Shown piece by piece: positions 56,057-64,000 of a stretch of DNA of 64,000 nt. Numbering within the stretch: position 1 is the first letter of the stretch; every line of letters begins with the position of its first letter. The stretch spans positions 186,001 to 250,000 of the forward strand of contig NZ_PHNT01000002.1 of assembly GCF_002834145.1 (NCBI RefSeq). The letters are read 5' to 3'. The notes beneath the pieces were generated by a model that did not search any database, was not told the DNA's origin, and worked only from the letters and a program-made list of their open reading frames with translations. Both the position numbers and the translations under genes were made by a program. Source of the stretch: Roseovarius salinarum. GTDB lineage: Bacteria > Pseudomonadota > Alphaproteobacteria > Rhodobacterales > Rhodobacteraceae.

Positions 56057-57148
56057 TTAGTCGCTCGCGTCCTGCTTGAAAACAGCTTTCTTGAGCGCCG
56101 CGACATCCGCGAAAAGCCGCGGCAGGCGACGCAATCCCTTGTAGGTCGCGATGTGGCTGTCCATTTTCATAGCCGGGTAGCCCAGCACGACGCGGCCGGC
56201 GGGCACGTTGGCAAGCACCTTGGTTCCGCCGCCGGTGATCACGTTGTCGCCGATGAACAGGTTGTCACCGACCCCGGTCTGGCCGGCAAGAACGACGTTG
56301 TCCCCGATGCGCGTGGAGCCGGCGATGCCCGTGAGCGCGCACAGCAGGCTGTCACGGCCGACGTTCACGTTGTGGCCGATCTGCACGAGGTTGTCGAGCT
56401 TGGTGCCGTCGCCGATCACCGTGTCGCGGATCGTTCCGCGGTCGATGCAGCAGTTCGCCCCCAGTTCCACGTCATCCCCGATCCGCACCGAGCCCAGCGA
56501 ATGGATGCGCGCATAGGGTTGGCCGCGGGTCTCGCCACGGTCGCCCAGCGTGTCGCGCACCCGCTCGACGGCCGATTCCTCCGGCGTGACGAAGGAAAAG
56601 CCGTCGCCCCCCACCACGGCACCGGGCTGGGCAATCACCCGCGCCCCGATCACGGCCCGCGCGGCGATCCGCACGCCTTCGCGCAGCAGCCCGCCCGCGC
56701 CGATCCGTGCCTGCGCGCCGACGAAGCACTGCGGCCCGATCACGGTGCCCGCGCCGATGACCGCGCCGGATCCGATCACCGCCAGCGGTCCGACGCTGAC
56801 GCCCTCGCCCAGCCGGGCCGTCTCGTCGATCACGGCCGAGGGGTGGATGCCCGTGGTGCGGTCTTGCCCGGTGTCCATCATCCGGGTCAGCCCGGACATC
56901 GCGTAGCGTGGCCGCGGCGCAAGAACGGCGGCGTCCAGTCCCAGAGCCTGCCAGTCGGCCCCTTCCCACAGCAGGGCAGCCCGCGCGGCGCCCTTTGCGA
57001 GATCCTCGGCATACTCGGGCTTCATGGCCAGCGCCAGCGCGCCCGCGTCCGCGTCGGCCGGTTCCGCCGCGTGGGTCACTGCAAGGTCCGTGGCGCCGCA
57101 GGCCCGCGTGCCCAGGGCTTCGGCGATTTGCGCGATCGTGTAGGACAT
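56057..57148 (-). CDS. lpxD: UDP-3-O-acylglucosamine N-acyltransferase (LpxD)
   Basis: 363 residues. It adds the N-linked hydroxyacyl chain in lipid A synthesis. The N-terminal uridine-binding domain (about 1-95) is followed by many hexapeptide repeats (about 100-300), with the catalytic-type His in QIGHNVNVG and DGFSF nearby. The C-terminal helix ends KQDASD. Canonical lpxD usually lies between bamA and fabZ-lpxA; here it is with ACP and KAS, so it may be a paralogue. GGGGAG lies before the ATG. Confidence 0.92.
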   Translation of the reverse strand: MSYTIAQIAEALGTRACGATDLAVTHAAEPADADAGALALAMKPEYAEDLAKGAARAALLWEGADWQALGLDAAVLAPRPRYAMSGLTRMMDTGQDRTTGIHPSAVIDETARLGEGVSVGPLAVIGSGAVIGAGTVIGPQCFVGAQARIGAGGLLREGVRIAARAVIGARVIAQPGAVVGGDGFSFVTPEESAVERVRDTLGDRGETRGQPYARIHSLGSVRIGDDVELGANCCIDRGTIRDTVIGDGTKLDNLVQIGHNVNVGRDSLLCALTGIAGSTRIGDNVVLAGQTGVGDNLFIGDNVITGGGTKVLANVPAGRVVLGYPAMKMDSHIATYKGLRRLPRLFADVAALKKAVFKQDASD

Positions 57149-57174
57149 CTGTCTCCCCTCGGGTCGGGGAGGGT

Positions 57175-58785
57175 TTAGCCCTGAACGCCCCGCAGCGAAA
57201 CCCCTGCGCGGGACAACGCCTGCCAGATTCTGCCGTCACGCCCGTAGATGTCATCGCGGTATTGCAGTTGCCCGCGCGGGGTGGTGAAGGCCGTGCGGTA
57301 GATGATGTGCACCGGGACCTGCTTTTCCAGGTCCACCTGCGTTTCGCGGCCCGTGTCGAGGATCCTGTGGAAGAACGGCTTGGGGTTTTCCATCTGCCGC
57401 GCAAGCAGCGTGTAGGCGAACTCGAACGGCTGCTCCAGCCGGATGCAGCCGTGGCTGTAGGCACGGCGGTCACGCTGGAAAAGGTGCTTGGCCGGCGTGT
57501 CGTGCAGGTAGATGTTGTGCCGGTTGGGGAACATGAACTTCACCAGCCCCAGCGCATTGCGCGGCGACGGCGGCTGCTTGAGGTTGAACGGGAAGGTGTT
57601 GCGCGTGTAGGCGTTGAAGTTCACCGATGCCCGGCTGACCTGCCGTCCGCTGGCGGTGTAGAGACGCAGGTGGCTGGCCGCGCCGGGGTTGGCCTGCATT
57701 TGCGGCAGGTATTCGTTCACGGCGATGGAGCGCGGCACGTTCCATGTCGGGTTGATGACCATGTGTTCCATGACGTCCGAGAATTCGGGGCTTTCGCGGT
57801 CGGGCACATCCATCCCCACCACCGCCTTGGTGCGGAAGGTCACGCGGTCATCGTCGACGATGCGTGCGCTGAAATCGGTGAGGTTCACCAGCACGTGGCG
57901 TTTGCCGCGGTCGCGGTTGAGCCAGCGTTCGCGCTCCATCGCGACCATCACCGATTGCAGGCGCTCGCGCAGCGGCGTGTTGATCTCGCGGATCGTGTCA
58001 CCGCCGGCCACGCCATCGGCCTTCAGCCCGTGGTCCTGCTGGAAGCGCAGCACGGCACCTTCGAGGCGCGAGTCGTAGCGGCGGCTGACACCGCGGTCGA
58101 GGTAGCCCATGGCGATCAGCCGATCCCGCAGCGCGACGACGGCCCGCCCCTGCTGGCCCGGCTTCATGGCACGTGCCGGCACGGTCGGGCCCCACCCGCC
58201 CTCGGCCAGGGCCTGTTCAAGCCGCATCTTGGCCTTCATGAGCCGTGCATACTCGTTTGTCTGGGGGGGAAGCGCGCGGAAGAACGCGCGGGGGCTGGCC
58301 CGCGTGAACACCTCGAGGTTGAGCTTCGCGCTGCGGTAGGGAATCTCGCGCTTGATGCCGTTGACCACCTGCTTGGGCTTGAGCGCGCCGGTGCGCATGT
58401 TCTGTGCCAGCCGGGCGAAGGTCAGGCTGAGGCGCGCCTCCAGAAAGCCCAGCTCGCGCGGCGTGTCGGCCGAACGCATGGCTGCCAGCAGACCGTCCGC
58501 GTCGTAGCGGCGCGCGGGCAGCCCGTGCGCCGCCGTCATGCCGATCGCTTCCAGAAGCGCGGCGCGGCGCGCGCGGTGCACTTCGGATTCGTCGGTCCAG
58601 ATTCCCTCGTAGTCGCGCGCCTGGTAGAACGACGCGACGGACGGGTTCTGCGCCGCTCCCTCGGCGACCGCCTGCTTGAAGGCGGTTACCTGGGCCTCGG
58701 CCGGCAGGGCGATGACATACAGCGCTGTGAGGGCGGTCAAGCGGGTCAGGTAGGTGCGAAAGACGGCGAACATCGAATACCCCAT
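57175..58785 (-). CDS. L,D-transpeptidase (YcbB/LdtD-like)
   Basis: 536 residues (532 if the second Met at 58773 is used). A signal anchor (about 8-30), an alpha-helical domain, a peptidoglycan-binding domain (about 205-270: [22 protein letters not shown] and [13 protein letters not shown]), then a YkuD catalytic domain (about 297-465) with Cys447 in SHGCIRL and the His two residues before it. It makes 3-3 peptidoglycan cross-links in the periplasm. Divergent from a DUF882 peptidase-like gene, a pairing common in Rhodobacterales. Confidence 0.94.
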   Translation of the reverse strand: MGYSMFAVFRTYLTRLTALTALYVIALPAEAQVTAFKQAVAEGAAQNPSVASFYQARDYEGIWTDESEVHRARRAALLEAIGMTAAHGLPARRYDADGLLAAMRSADTPRELGFLEARLSLTFARLAQNMRTGALKPKQVVNGIKREIPYRSAKLNLEVFTRASPRAFFRALPPQTNEYARLMKAKMRLEQALAEGGWGPTVPARAMKPGQQGRAVVALRDRLIAMGYLDRGVSRRYDSRLEGAVLRFQQDHGLKADGVAGGDTIREINTPLRERLQSVMVAMERERWLNRDRGKRHVLVNLTDFSARIVDDDRVTFRTKAVVGMDVPDRESPEFSDVMEHMVINPTWNVPRSIAVNEYLPQMQANPGAASHLRLYTASGRQVSRASVNFNAYTRNTFPFNLKQPPSPRNALGLVKFMFPNRHNIYLHDTPAKHLFQRDRRAYSHGCIRLEQPFEFAYTLLARQMENPKPFFHRILDTGRETQVDLEKQVPVHIIYRTAFTTPRGQLQYRDDIYGRDGRIWQALSRAGVSLRGVQG

Positions 58786-59108
58786 GCAAATCCAGGTGCC
58801 AGACGACTAGGTCGAGCACGATTTTTCCGCGCGCGCGCACTGCTTGTCCACTCAAATTTTGTTCAACGACATTGCAAGGGTGTCGGTTCGTGCCGAAGCG
58901 GGGCGTTCCTGCATCGAAGCGGGCAAAGTGGCCACACAGGCGGCTTTTGCGCGAAATACCGCCGAAATTCCTTGAAACCGTCGTTTTTCGACGCACCGGG
59001 CTTGGTCGATGATTCCCGATATGTCATAAAACCGGTGCATCCTGGGGGTGGATGGAAGACCGCGGTAACGCGGCGAAACAACGGCAAGCGACGGGACAGG
59101 CGCGAAAC
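58786..59108. promoter_or_regulatory. 323-base divergent control region between LDT and DUF882 genes
   Basis: No gene is supported. Both promoters must lie here. On the rightward strand GATATGTCATAAAACC (about 59017-59032) offers -10-like hexamers; on the leftward strand TTGAAC (58868-58873) could be a -35. AT-rich patches sit at about 58850-58875 and 59018-59035. No certain promoter, repeat or operator stands out. Confidence 0.4.
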
Positions 59109-59678
59109 ATGACCGAACACAAATCCCGCAGCGTGACGCGTCGCGCCCTACTGGGTGCATTCGCGGCAACCGCTGTCACGGCAGCCCCGACATACTCCAA
59201 CGCCTTCGGCCTCCTGCGCGGCGCGGGCGATGTCCGGCGGCTCAAGATGACCTCGCCGCGCACCGGCGAGCAACTCAACATGATCTACTGGATCGAGGGC
59301 GACTACATTCGCGATGCGATCCGCGAGATCACGGTCTTCATGCGGGACTGGCGCACCGACGAGGTCAAGGAGATCGACACGCGCACGATCGACATCCTCG
59401 CCGCGGCGCACAACCTGCTGGAGGTCGACGAACCCTACATGCTGCTGTCGGGCTACCGCAGCCCGGCGACCAACAAGATGCTGCGGCGTCGCTCCAGCGG
59501 GGTGGCGAAGAACTCGCGGCACCTTTACGGCCAGGCGGCCGACGTGCGGCTCAACTCCCGCTCGGTCAACCAGATGTACCGGGCGGCGATGGCGTGCCAT
59601 GGCGGCGGTGTCGGACGGTATTCCGGCAGCAACTTCGTTCACATGGATTGCGGCCCGGTCCGCAGCTGGGGCCGCTGA
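59109..59678 (+). CDS. DUF882 (YcbK family) peptidase-like protein with Tat signal
   Basis: 189 residues. The N-terminus SVTRRALLGAFAATAVTAA is a twin-arginine signal, so the folded protein is exported. The M15-like core has the zinc-ligand pattern GYRSPATNKML, SRHLYGQAADVRL (H, D) and FVHMDCGPVRSWG (final His). This family probably trims peptidoglycan peptides. ATG at 59109 is preferred over the in-frame Met at 59052. Strong terminator 44 bases downstream. Confidence 0.92.
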   Translation: MTEHKSRSVTRRALLGAFAATAVTAAPTYSNAFGLLRGAGDVRRLKMTSPRTGEQLNMIYWIEGDYIRDAIREITVFMRDWRTDEVKEIDTRTIDILAAAHNLLEVDEPYMLLSGYRSPATNKMLRRRSSGVAKNSRHLYGQAADVRLNSRSVNQMYRAAMACHGGGVGRYSGSNFVHMDCGPVRSWGR

Positions 59679-59721
59679 CGCTTCGCCACCCGCATCTCTC
59701 TTTCTCTCAGGTGGCATCACG

Positions 59722-59754
59722 AAACCCCGCACGGTCCGGACCGTGCGGGGTTTT
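59722..59754. terminator. Perfect bidirectional terminator between convergent genes
   Basis: 16-bp arms AAACCCCGCACGGTCC and GGACCGTGCGGGGTTT meet without a spacer. Ts flank the right arm and As the left, so it serves both the rightward DUF882 gene and the leftward cytochrome operon. Confidence 0.92.
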
Positions 59755-59819
59755 CACTTGCAAGGGCGTCCGCCCCGTCCGACAAGGCGACGGACACCGC
59801 CCCGCGGCGGCGCGCGGCC

Positions 59820-60479
59820 TCACCGCGGCCGGATCCGGGCCGGCTCGTCGGCCTGGAGATAGGCCTCTTCCTCCGGCGTCAGGTCGATCTTGTCGAAGCC
59901 CGTGATCATCGGCCTGACGTGTTCGCGGAAGCTGTGACCGACGGTCAGCAGGTAGACATGCGCGATCACGAAGGCGGCGATGGCATAGGCCGCCAGCAGG
60001 TGGATGTTCGACACCAGCCCGGCCCAGAAGGTCGCCTCGGGCGCGGTTTCCCAGAAGTTGTAGGTCAGCGCCAGCACCCCGGTGATCCAGACCGCCGGGA
60101 ACAGGATCAGCTTGAGCGCCAGGTATGTCAGCGCCTGCAGCGGGTTGTGCTTGCGCCAGTACGCCTTGCGGAAGGGGTGCTTTTCACCCTTGAAGATGCC
60201 GTAGACATAGAACCGCGCGACCCGCAAGAGCCCCTGCCCCGTCGGCACGTAATGCACCCATGTGCCGGTGGTGAAGTGCCAGAAGATCGCGAAGATCCAC
60301 AGCAGGATCAGCAGTCCGGCCGCCACGATGTGCGCCATCACCGCCGGGCCGAACGGCACGATGTCGTGCAGCCCGTTCAGCCCCAGCCCGGTGAACAGCA
60401 GCACCAGGATCAGCACCATCTGCGACCAGTGCCAGAACCGTTCGAACCGCGGATAGACCTTGACGTAGCGTTCAGCCAT
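59820..60479 (-). CDS. Membrane cytochrome b subunit (FdnI/HydC-like)
   Basis: 219 residues, four helices (about 18-40, 48-70, 110-135, 150-175). The opening YPRFERFWHWSQMVLILVL has the haem-ligand His (H17), and HIVAAGLLILLW plus NIHLLAAYAIAAFVIAHVYLL supply further haem His. It resembles the gamma subunit of formate dehydrogenase and Ni/Fe-hydrogenase cytochrome b. It probably passes electrons between quinones and the octaheme cytochrome encoded upstream, with which it overlaps by eight bases. Confidence 0.9.
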   Translation of the reverse strand: MAERYVKVYPRFERFWHWSQMVLILVLLFTGLGLNGLHDIVPFGPAVMAHIVAAGLLILLWIFAIFWHFTTGTWVHYVPTGQGLLRVARFYVYGIFKGEKHPFRKAYWRKHNPLQALTYLALKLILFPAVWITGVLALTYNFWETAPEATFWAGLVSNIHLLAAYAIAAFVIAHVYLLTVGHSFREHVRPMITGFDKIDLTPEEEAYLQADEPARIRPR

Positions 60480-62109
60480 GATCGCCCCCTTTCCCGCCGG
60501 TGGTCAGCCGGACAATCGCGTGCAGGATCACGCCGCCCAGGGCGGCCAGCACCATCACAAGCCCGAAGATACCCGCGGCGGTGAACGGCGTGCGCCCGGG
60601 CATGTGCACGCCGGTCAGCCCGGCCATGCGCCCGTCCTCCGCATGGCAGGATTCGCAATCAAGCGCGTCCTCGGCGGGCGCCACCATGTGCGTGGTCGGC
60701 CAGTACATGTAGGTGTCCACGAAGCCGTACTCGCCCGAGTATTCCTCGCCCGCGGCCTCCATGCCCGCGGCGATCGCCTTGGACCAGTCGTAGTTCGTCC
60801 AAAGCGCGGTGTCGGTCTCGGGGCCCCAGACGTGGCTGTAGACCAGTTCGTTGCGTGCGCTGTCATAGGGCTGGCGCCCGGCCATGCGCTTGAACGGCCA
60901 GATCCGGCTGTCGGCGCCATCGGGCGTGCCGTGCAGCGGATTGATCTCGACGACCTCGTCGGGATCGATCTTGCGGTCGGCGGTCGTGTATTCGACCTGG
61001 CCGTTGAACCAGGCATAGATCGGCTTGGCGTTTTCCTCCCACCGGAAATCACCCTTCTTCGAGATGTAGGTGTGCCGGTGGTCGCCGTCCGATTCGACGA
61101 AGTCGGATTCGCTGTAGGGTTTGCCCGCCTCGTCCATCTTCGTGGCGGTCGACCAGTCCCACCACGTCTTGGTGGCCACGCCGCCGCGCGCCATCTCGGG
61201 GATGTGGCAGGTCTGGCAGGCCAGCGTGTCGGTATGGTCGTTGAGCTTCACCCCCTTCAGCGTGACCGGGTGCGGTTCGTTGCCGTGGCAGCTTTCGCAG
61301 GTGGCCACGCGCCGCTTCTCGCCCGGCTTGCCGGTGCCGTGCGGGTCGGTGGCCTGCACGTTGTAGCGTGATCCGGCCCATTCGTGCCGGTCCGACACGT
61401 GGCACTCGGAGCAGGTGAAGTTCTCGCCGTCGGGCGACATGTGCACGTCGACCGACCGCGGGGGTTCGTAAAGTGCCGAGCTCAGGTCGCCGTGCTTCAC
61501 GTTGTCCCCGCCACCGCCGTAGAAGTGGCAACTGCCGCAGTTGGCGCGCGTGGGCTGGCCCACGCTCTGCGCGGCCTCCGACAGGTCCACGGCCCAGGCC
61601 TTCTTGCCCGTGATCGTCTTGGCGCCCTCGGGCACCGGGTCGAGCGGGACATGCCCCGCGCCCGTTGCGGTCTTTGTGTATTGGCCGGACCGGTCGTGGC
61701 AGACGAGGCAGTCGGGCGTCGCCTGCGCCTGGGCCGAACTCTGGCGCATGTCGTCCCAGCCGTAGCCGGCGTGACACGAGGTGCACCGTGGCTCATTGCC
61801 GGCGACGCTGCCGCAGAAGGCGTTGATGACGTTGCGCTTGCCCAGAAGCTGGCCGGTCTCGGGATGCTCGTACTCCCATTTGAAGTGGATGGAGTGCATC
61901 ACCTGGTCATCGGCCTCGGTGTGGCAGCTCAGGCAGGCCTCGGTCACCTCGGGGCCGGAGGCAAAATCCTTCTGCAAGGCCTCGAACTTCGAGTGATCCG
62001 CCGTGCTGGCCGACCCGGCGTCGTCCGCCTGCTGCGCGGCGAGCGGCGCTGCGGCAACGATGGCGGCCATCAGCCAGGGCCAGAGCGTGGGTCTCTTGGC
62101 GTTCGTCAC
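60472..62109 (-). CDS. Octaheme c-type cytochrome, tetrathionate-reductase family
   Basis: 545 residues from a GTG at 62109 (GGAGGGAGGA seven bases upstream). A signal peptide ends near LAAQQAD. Eight CxxCH haem sites are present: CLSCH, CTSCH, CLVCH, CGSCH, CSECH, CESCH, CQTCH, CESCH. This is the layout of Shewanella octaheme tetrathionate reductase and relatives, which reduce tetrathionate, nitrite or hydroxylamine. A C-terminal helix (GIFGLVMVLAALGGVILHAI) anchors it. Operon with the cytochrome b, under a likely FNR-type site. Substrate is inferred only. Confidence 0.9.
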   Translation of the reverse strand: MTNAKRPTLWPWLMAAIVAAAPLAAQQADDAGSASTADHSKFEALQKDFASGPEVTEACLSCHTEADDQVMHSIHFKWEYEHPETGQLLGKRNVINAFCGSVAGNEPRCTSCHAGYGWDDMRQSSAQAQATPDCLVCHDRSGQYTKTATGAGHVPLDPVPEGAKTITGKKAWAVDLSEAAQSVGQPTRANCGSCHFYGGGGDNVKHGDLSSALYEPPRSVDVHMSPDGENFTCSECHVSDRHEWAGSRYNVQATDPHGTGKPGEKRRVATCESCHGNEPHPVTLKGVKLNDHTDTLACQTCHIPEMARGGVATKTWWDWSTATKMDEAGKPYSESDFVESDGDHRHTYISKKGDFRWEENAKPIYAWFNGQVEYTTADRKIDPDEVVEINPLHGTPDGADSRIWPFKRMAGRQPYDSARNELVYSHVWGPETDTALWTNYDWSKAIAAGMEAAGEEYSGEYGFVDTYMYWPTTHMVAPAEDALDCESCHAEDGRMAGLTGVHMPGRTPFTAAGIFGLVMVLAALGGVILHAIVRLTTGGKGGDHG

Positions 62110-62177
62110 GGTGGTGTCCTCCCTCCGTGTGTCATTCCGTGATATTCTGAACATCGAATGTAATTTCCGCAACCGCC

Positions 62178-62191
62178 TTGATCTAACTCAA
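62178..62191 (-). promoter_or_regulatory. FNR/FnrL-like site upstream of the octaheme operon
   Basis: TTGATCTAACTCAA matches the FNR-family palindrome TTGAT-N4-ATCAA in 9 of 10 fixed bases. It is centred about 75 bp before the octaheme GTG. A class II start near 62143 would put the -10 (GATGTT) at 62150-62155. This predicts induction by FnrL or a nitric-oxide-type FNR relative when oxygen is low. Confidence 0.6.
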
Positions 62192-62351
62192 ACGCGGCAA
62201 CATCGGCCCGCTGCCCGGACGGTCCCCTTATTTTCAAACATTTCCTGAATTATCTTTGTCGCAGGTGGCGTATACCCGTCCGACCGCCACCCCTAGACTG
62301 GGTGCCGGCGACAGGCGGACGATCCGCCGGCGACCTGGGAGGCCTGCGCCG

Positions 62352-63809
62352 ATGCATGCGCGCGAGGAAATACGGTTCGTGCTCAACGAAACCGACGTGG
62401 CCGCGGGCGAGTTGCGCGCGACCGACACGCTGCTTGATTTCCTGCGGCTGCGGCGCGGCCTGACCGGCACCAAGGAAGGCTGCGCCGAGGGCGACTGCGG
62501 CGCCTGTACCGTGCTGGTGGGCGAGTTGCGCGATGGCTCGTTGCGCTACGCGCCCGTCACCGCCTGCATCCGGTTGCTTGCGTCGCTCGACGGCTGCCAT
62601 GTCGTCACGGTCGAACACCTTTCGGCGCCCGACGGCCCGCTGCATCCGGTACAACAGGCGATGGTCGATCACCACGGCAGCCAGTGCGGTTTCTGCACGC
62701 CCGGGATCGTCATGGCGCTTGCCGCGCTCTGGATGGAAACGCCCGCGCCCACCGACCGGCAGGTGGAAACCGCGCTTCAGGGCAACCTGTGCCGCTGCAC
62801 CGGCTACGCGCCGATCCTGCGCGCGGCACGGGCGGCCGGTGACCACGGCACGCCGCAAGACGATCCGCTGGTGCGCGGCCGGGCCGCGATGGCAACCCGG
62901 CTCGCCGCGTTGCGCGACGGCGCGCGCGTCACAGCCGGCCCGCCGGAGGCCCCCGCGATCGTCCCCGCCGACGCCGACGATCTGGCCCGGGTTCTTGAAG
63001 ACCACCCCAGGGCCACGCTCGTGGCGGGGGGCACCGACGTGGGGCTGTGGGTCACCAAGGAGCTGCGCGAGATCGCGCCGGCGGTCTTTGTCGGCGGTCT
63101 GGATGACCTGCGGCGGATCGAGACCGACGCGGACGGCATCACGCTGGGCGCCGGCGTCAGCTACGCCGATGCACTCGGGCCGCTGGCCGGGGTCTTTCCG
63201 CACCTGGATGCCTACCTTCACCGGATCGGCGGCGCGCAGATCCGTGCCATGGGCACGGTGGGCGGCAACATCGCCAACGGTTCGCCCATCGGCGACATGC
63301 CGCCCGCCCTGATCGCGCTGGGCGCCACGCTCACCCTGCGGCAGGGCGACAGCCGGCGGACGATGCCGCTGGAGAGCTTCTTCATCGACTACGGGACGCA
63401 GGACCGGCGGCCGGGCGAGTTCGTCGAGGCGATCCACGTCCCCTGCCCCGCGCCGGCCCAGCGCGATGCGGCCTGCAAGATCTCCAAGCGCCGGGACGAG
63501 GATATCTCGGCCCTCGCCGCGGGGATCAGCGTGACCATGGGCGGCGACGATATGATCGGCGCCGCGCGCCTTGCCTTCGGCGGCATGGCGGCGACCCCGC
63601 GTCGCGCGCCCCGTGCCGAGGCCGCGCTGACGGGCCGGCCCCTGACGCCGGCCACGGCCCATGCCGCCGCGGCGGCGCTGGCCGGGGATTTCGCCCCCAT
63701 CACCGACTGGCGCGCCACCGCGCACTACCGCATGCGGGCCGCGCAGAACCTGTTGCATCGTTTCGTGCTGGAACAGAACGGCGAAACCGCCAGGCTCGCC
63801 CATGCCTGA
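62352..63809 (+). CDS. xdhA: Xanthine dehydrogenase small subunit
   Basis: 485 residues. Two 2Fe-2S clusters: the ferredoxin-like CAEGDCGAC near the N-terminus and the alpha-helical CGFCTPG plus CRCTG (about 110-160). The FAD domain follows with LVAGGTDVGLWVT and GGNIANGSPIGDMPPAL. It transfers electrons from the molybdenum subunit to NAD in purine breakdown. ATG at 62352 begins at MHAREEIRFVLN, the conserved start. It overlaps xdhB by eight bases. Confidence 0.94.
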   Translation: MHAREEIRFVLNETDVAAGELRATDTLLDFLRLRRGLTGTKEGCAEGDCGACTVLVGELRDGSLRYAPVTACIRLLASLDGCHVVTVEHLSAPDGPLHPVQQAMVDHHGSQCGFCTPGIVMALAALWMETPAPTDRQVETALQGNLCRCTGYAPILRAARAAGDHGTPQDDPLVRGRAAMATRLAALRDGARVTAGPPEAPAIVPADADDLARVLEDHPRATLVAGGTDVGLWVTKELREIAPAVFVGGLDDLRRIETDADGITLGAGVSYADALGPLAGVFPHLDAYLHRIGGAQIRAMGTVGGNIANGSPIGDMPPALIALGATLTLRQGDSRRTMPLESFFIDYGTQDRRPGEFVEAIHVPCPAPAQRDAACKISKRRDEDISALAAGISVTMGGDDMIGAARLAFGGMAATPRRAPRAEAALTGRPLTPATAHAAAAALAGDFAPITDWRATAHYRMRAAQNLLHRFVLEQNGETARLAHA

Positions 63810-64000
63810 GGGCAAGCCGGAATACCGTGCCGGCCGGGTGGCCGATGATGCCGCACACGGACCGCTGGCCCACGACAGCGCGGCCAAGCATGTCACGGGG
63901 CGGGCGCGGTACACCGACGATGTCGCCCTGCCCGAGGGCACGCTGCATGCCTACCTCGGCACGGCGGAGGTGGCCCGCGGCCGCATCCGCGCGATGGACC
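63802..64000 (+). CDS. xdhB: Xanthine dehydrogenase molybdopterin-binding subunit, N-terminal part
   Basis: 66 residues before the window ends. The start MPEGKPEYRAGRVADDAAHG and SAAKHVTGRARYTDDVALPEGTLHAYLG match the N-terminus of XdhB, the molybdenum-cofactor subunit that hydroxylates hypoxanthine and xanthine. Its ATG lies inside the last codons of xdhA, so the two are made together. Confidence 0.92.
   Translation, partial: MPEGKPEYRAGRVADDAAHGPLAHDSAAKHVTGRARYTDDVALPEGTLHAYLGTAEVARGRIRAMD

Overview
The window is gene-dense, high-GC bacterial chromosome. Gene content points to an alphaproteobacterium of the order Rhodobacterales (Roseobacter/Paracoccus type): a poly-hydroxybutyrate-linked 3-hydroxybutyrate dehydrogenase, a class II DAHP synthase, pstS-C-A-B-phoU-phoB with enlarged PstC and PstA, an invasion-associated-locus-B protein, an L,D-transpeptidase divergent from a DUF882 protein, and an FNR-type site before a multiheme cytochrome. 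The assignment is inferred from gene families, not from an rRNA; no rRNA, tRNA, CRISPR array, insertion sequence or prophage was found. This looks like core or stable accessory chromosome, not an island.

Layout. 1-7.5 kb: end of an unknown gene, a penicillin-acylase-family Ntn hydrolase, a 3-hydroxyisobutyrate-dehydrogenase-like enzyme, an SMR efflux protein, and two unrelated NADP isocitrate dehydrogenases in tandem. 7.6-12.1 kb: a leftward run of AMP-ligase, DsbA/FrnE-like protein, K+-channel-like protein and Bcr/CflA-type exporter, divergent from an XRE-cupin regulator. 12.1-17.1 kb: entericidin-like lipoprotein, YejA-type solute-binding protein, a candidate small RNA, bdhA, a patatin phospholipase and a DUF502 membrane protein. 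17.2-21.4 kb: head-to-head DUF4198/HupE genes, then rpsB-tsf. 21.6-26.7 kb: aroQ-luxR overlap, FAD oxidoreductase, glutaryl-CoA dehydrogenase with a divergent LysR regulator. 26.9-31.2 kb: sulfotransferase, flippase-like protein, GT2 and GT-C glycosyltransferase, probably surface glycan synthesis.

31.3-41.1 kb: the phosphate regulon (phoR, pstSCAB, phoU, phoB) with a three-repeat Pho box, then gamma-carbonic anhydrase, gmk and yicC. 41.3-45.6 kb: PAS_5 protein, class II DAHP synthase, GlxA-type AraC regulator, PQQ-type sugar dehydrogenase. 45.8-51.9 kb: a branched-chain-amino-acid-type (HAAT) ABC transporter, with an exported protein of unknown function between its two ATPases and an unusual structured gap before the permeases. 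51.9-54.5 kb: HerA-like ATPase, a 403-base gap that appears to hold two small RNA genes with a 19-nt complementary stretch, and ialB. 54.6-59.7 kb: beta-ketoacyl-ACP synthase/ACP/LpxD operon, L,D-transpeptidase and DUF882 protein. 59.8-64 kb: cytochrome b plus octaheme cytochrome c under a likely FNR-type site, then xdhA and the start of xdhB.

The most promising undescribed element is the paired small-RNA locus at about 53.56-53.76 kb. One transcript exposes a CU-rich anti-Shine-Dalgarno-like stretch; the next exposes its complement, as expected of an sRNA and its sponge. A second, independent sRNA candidate with a recognisable promoter lies at about 14.28-14.36 kb.
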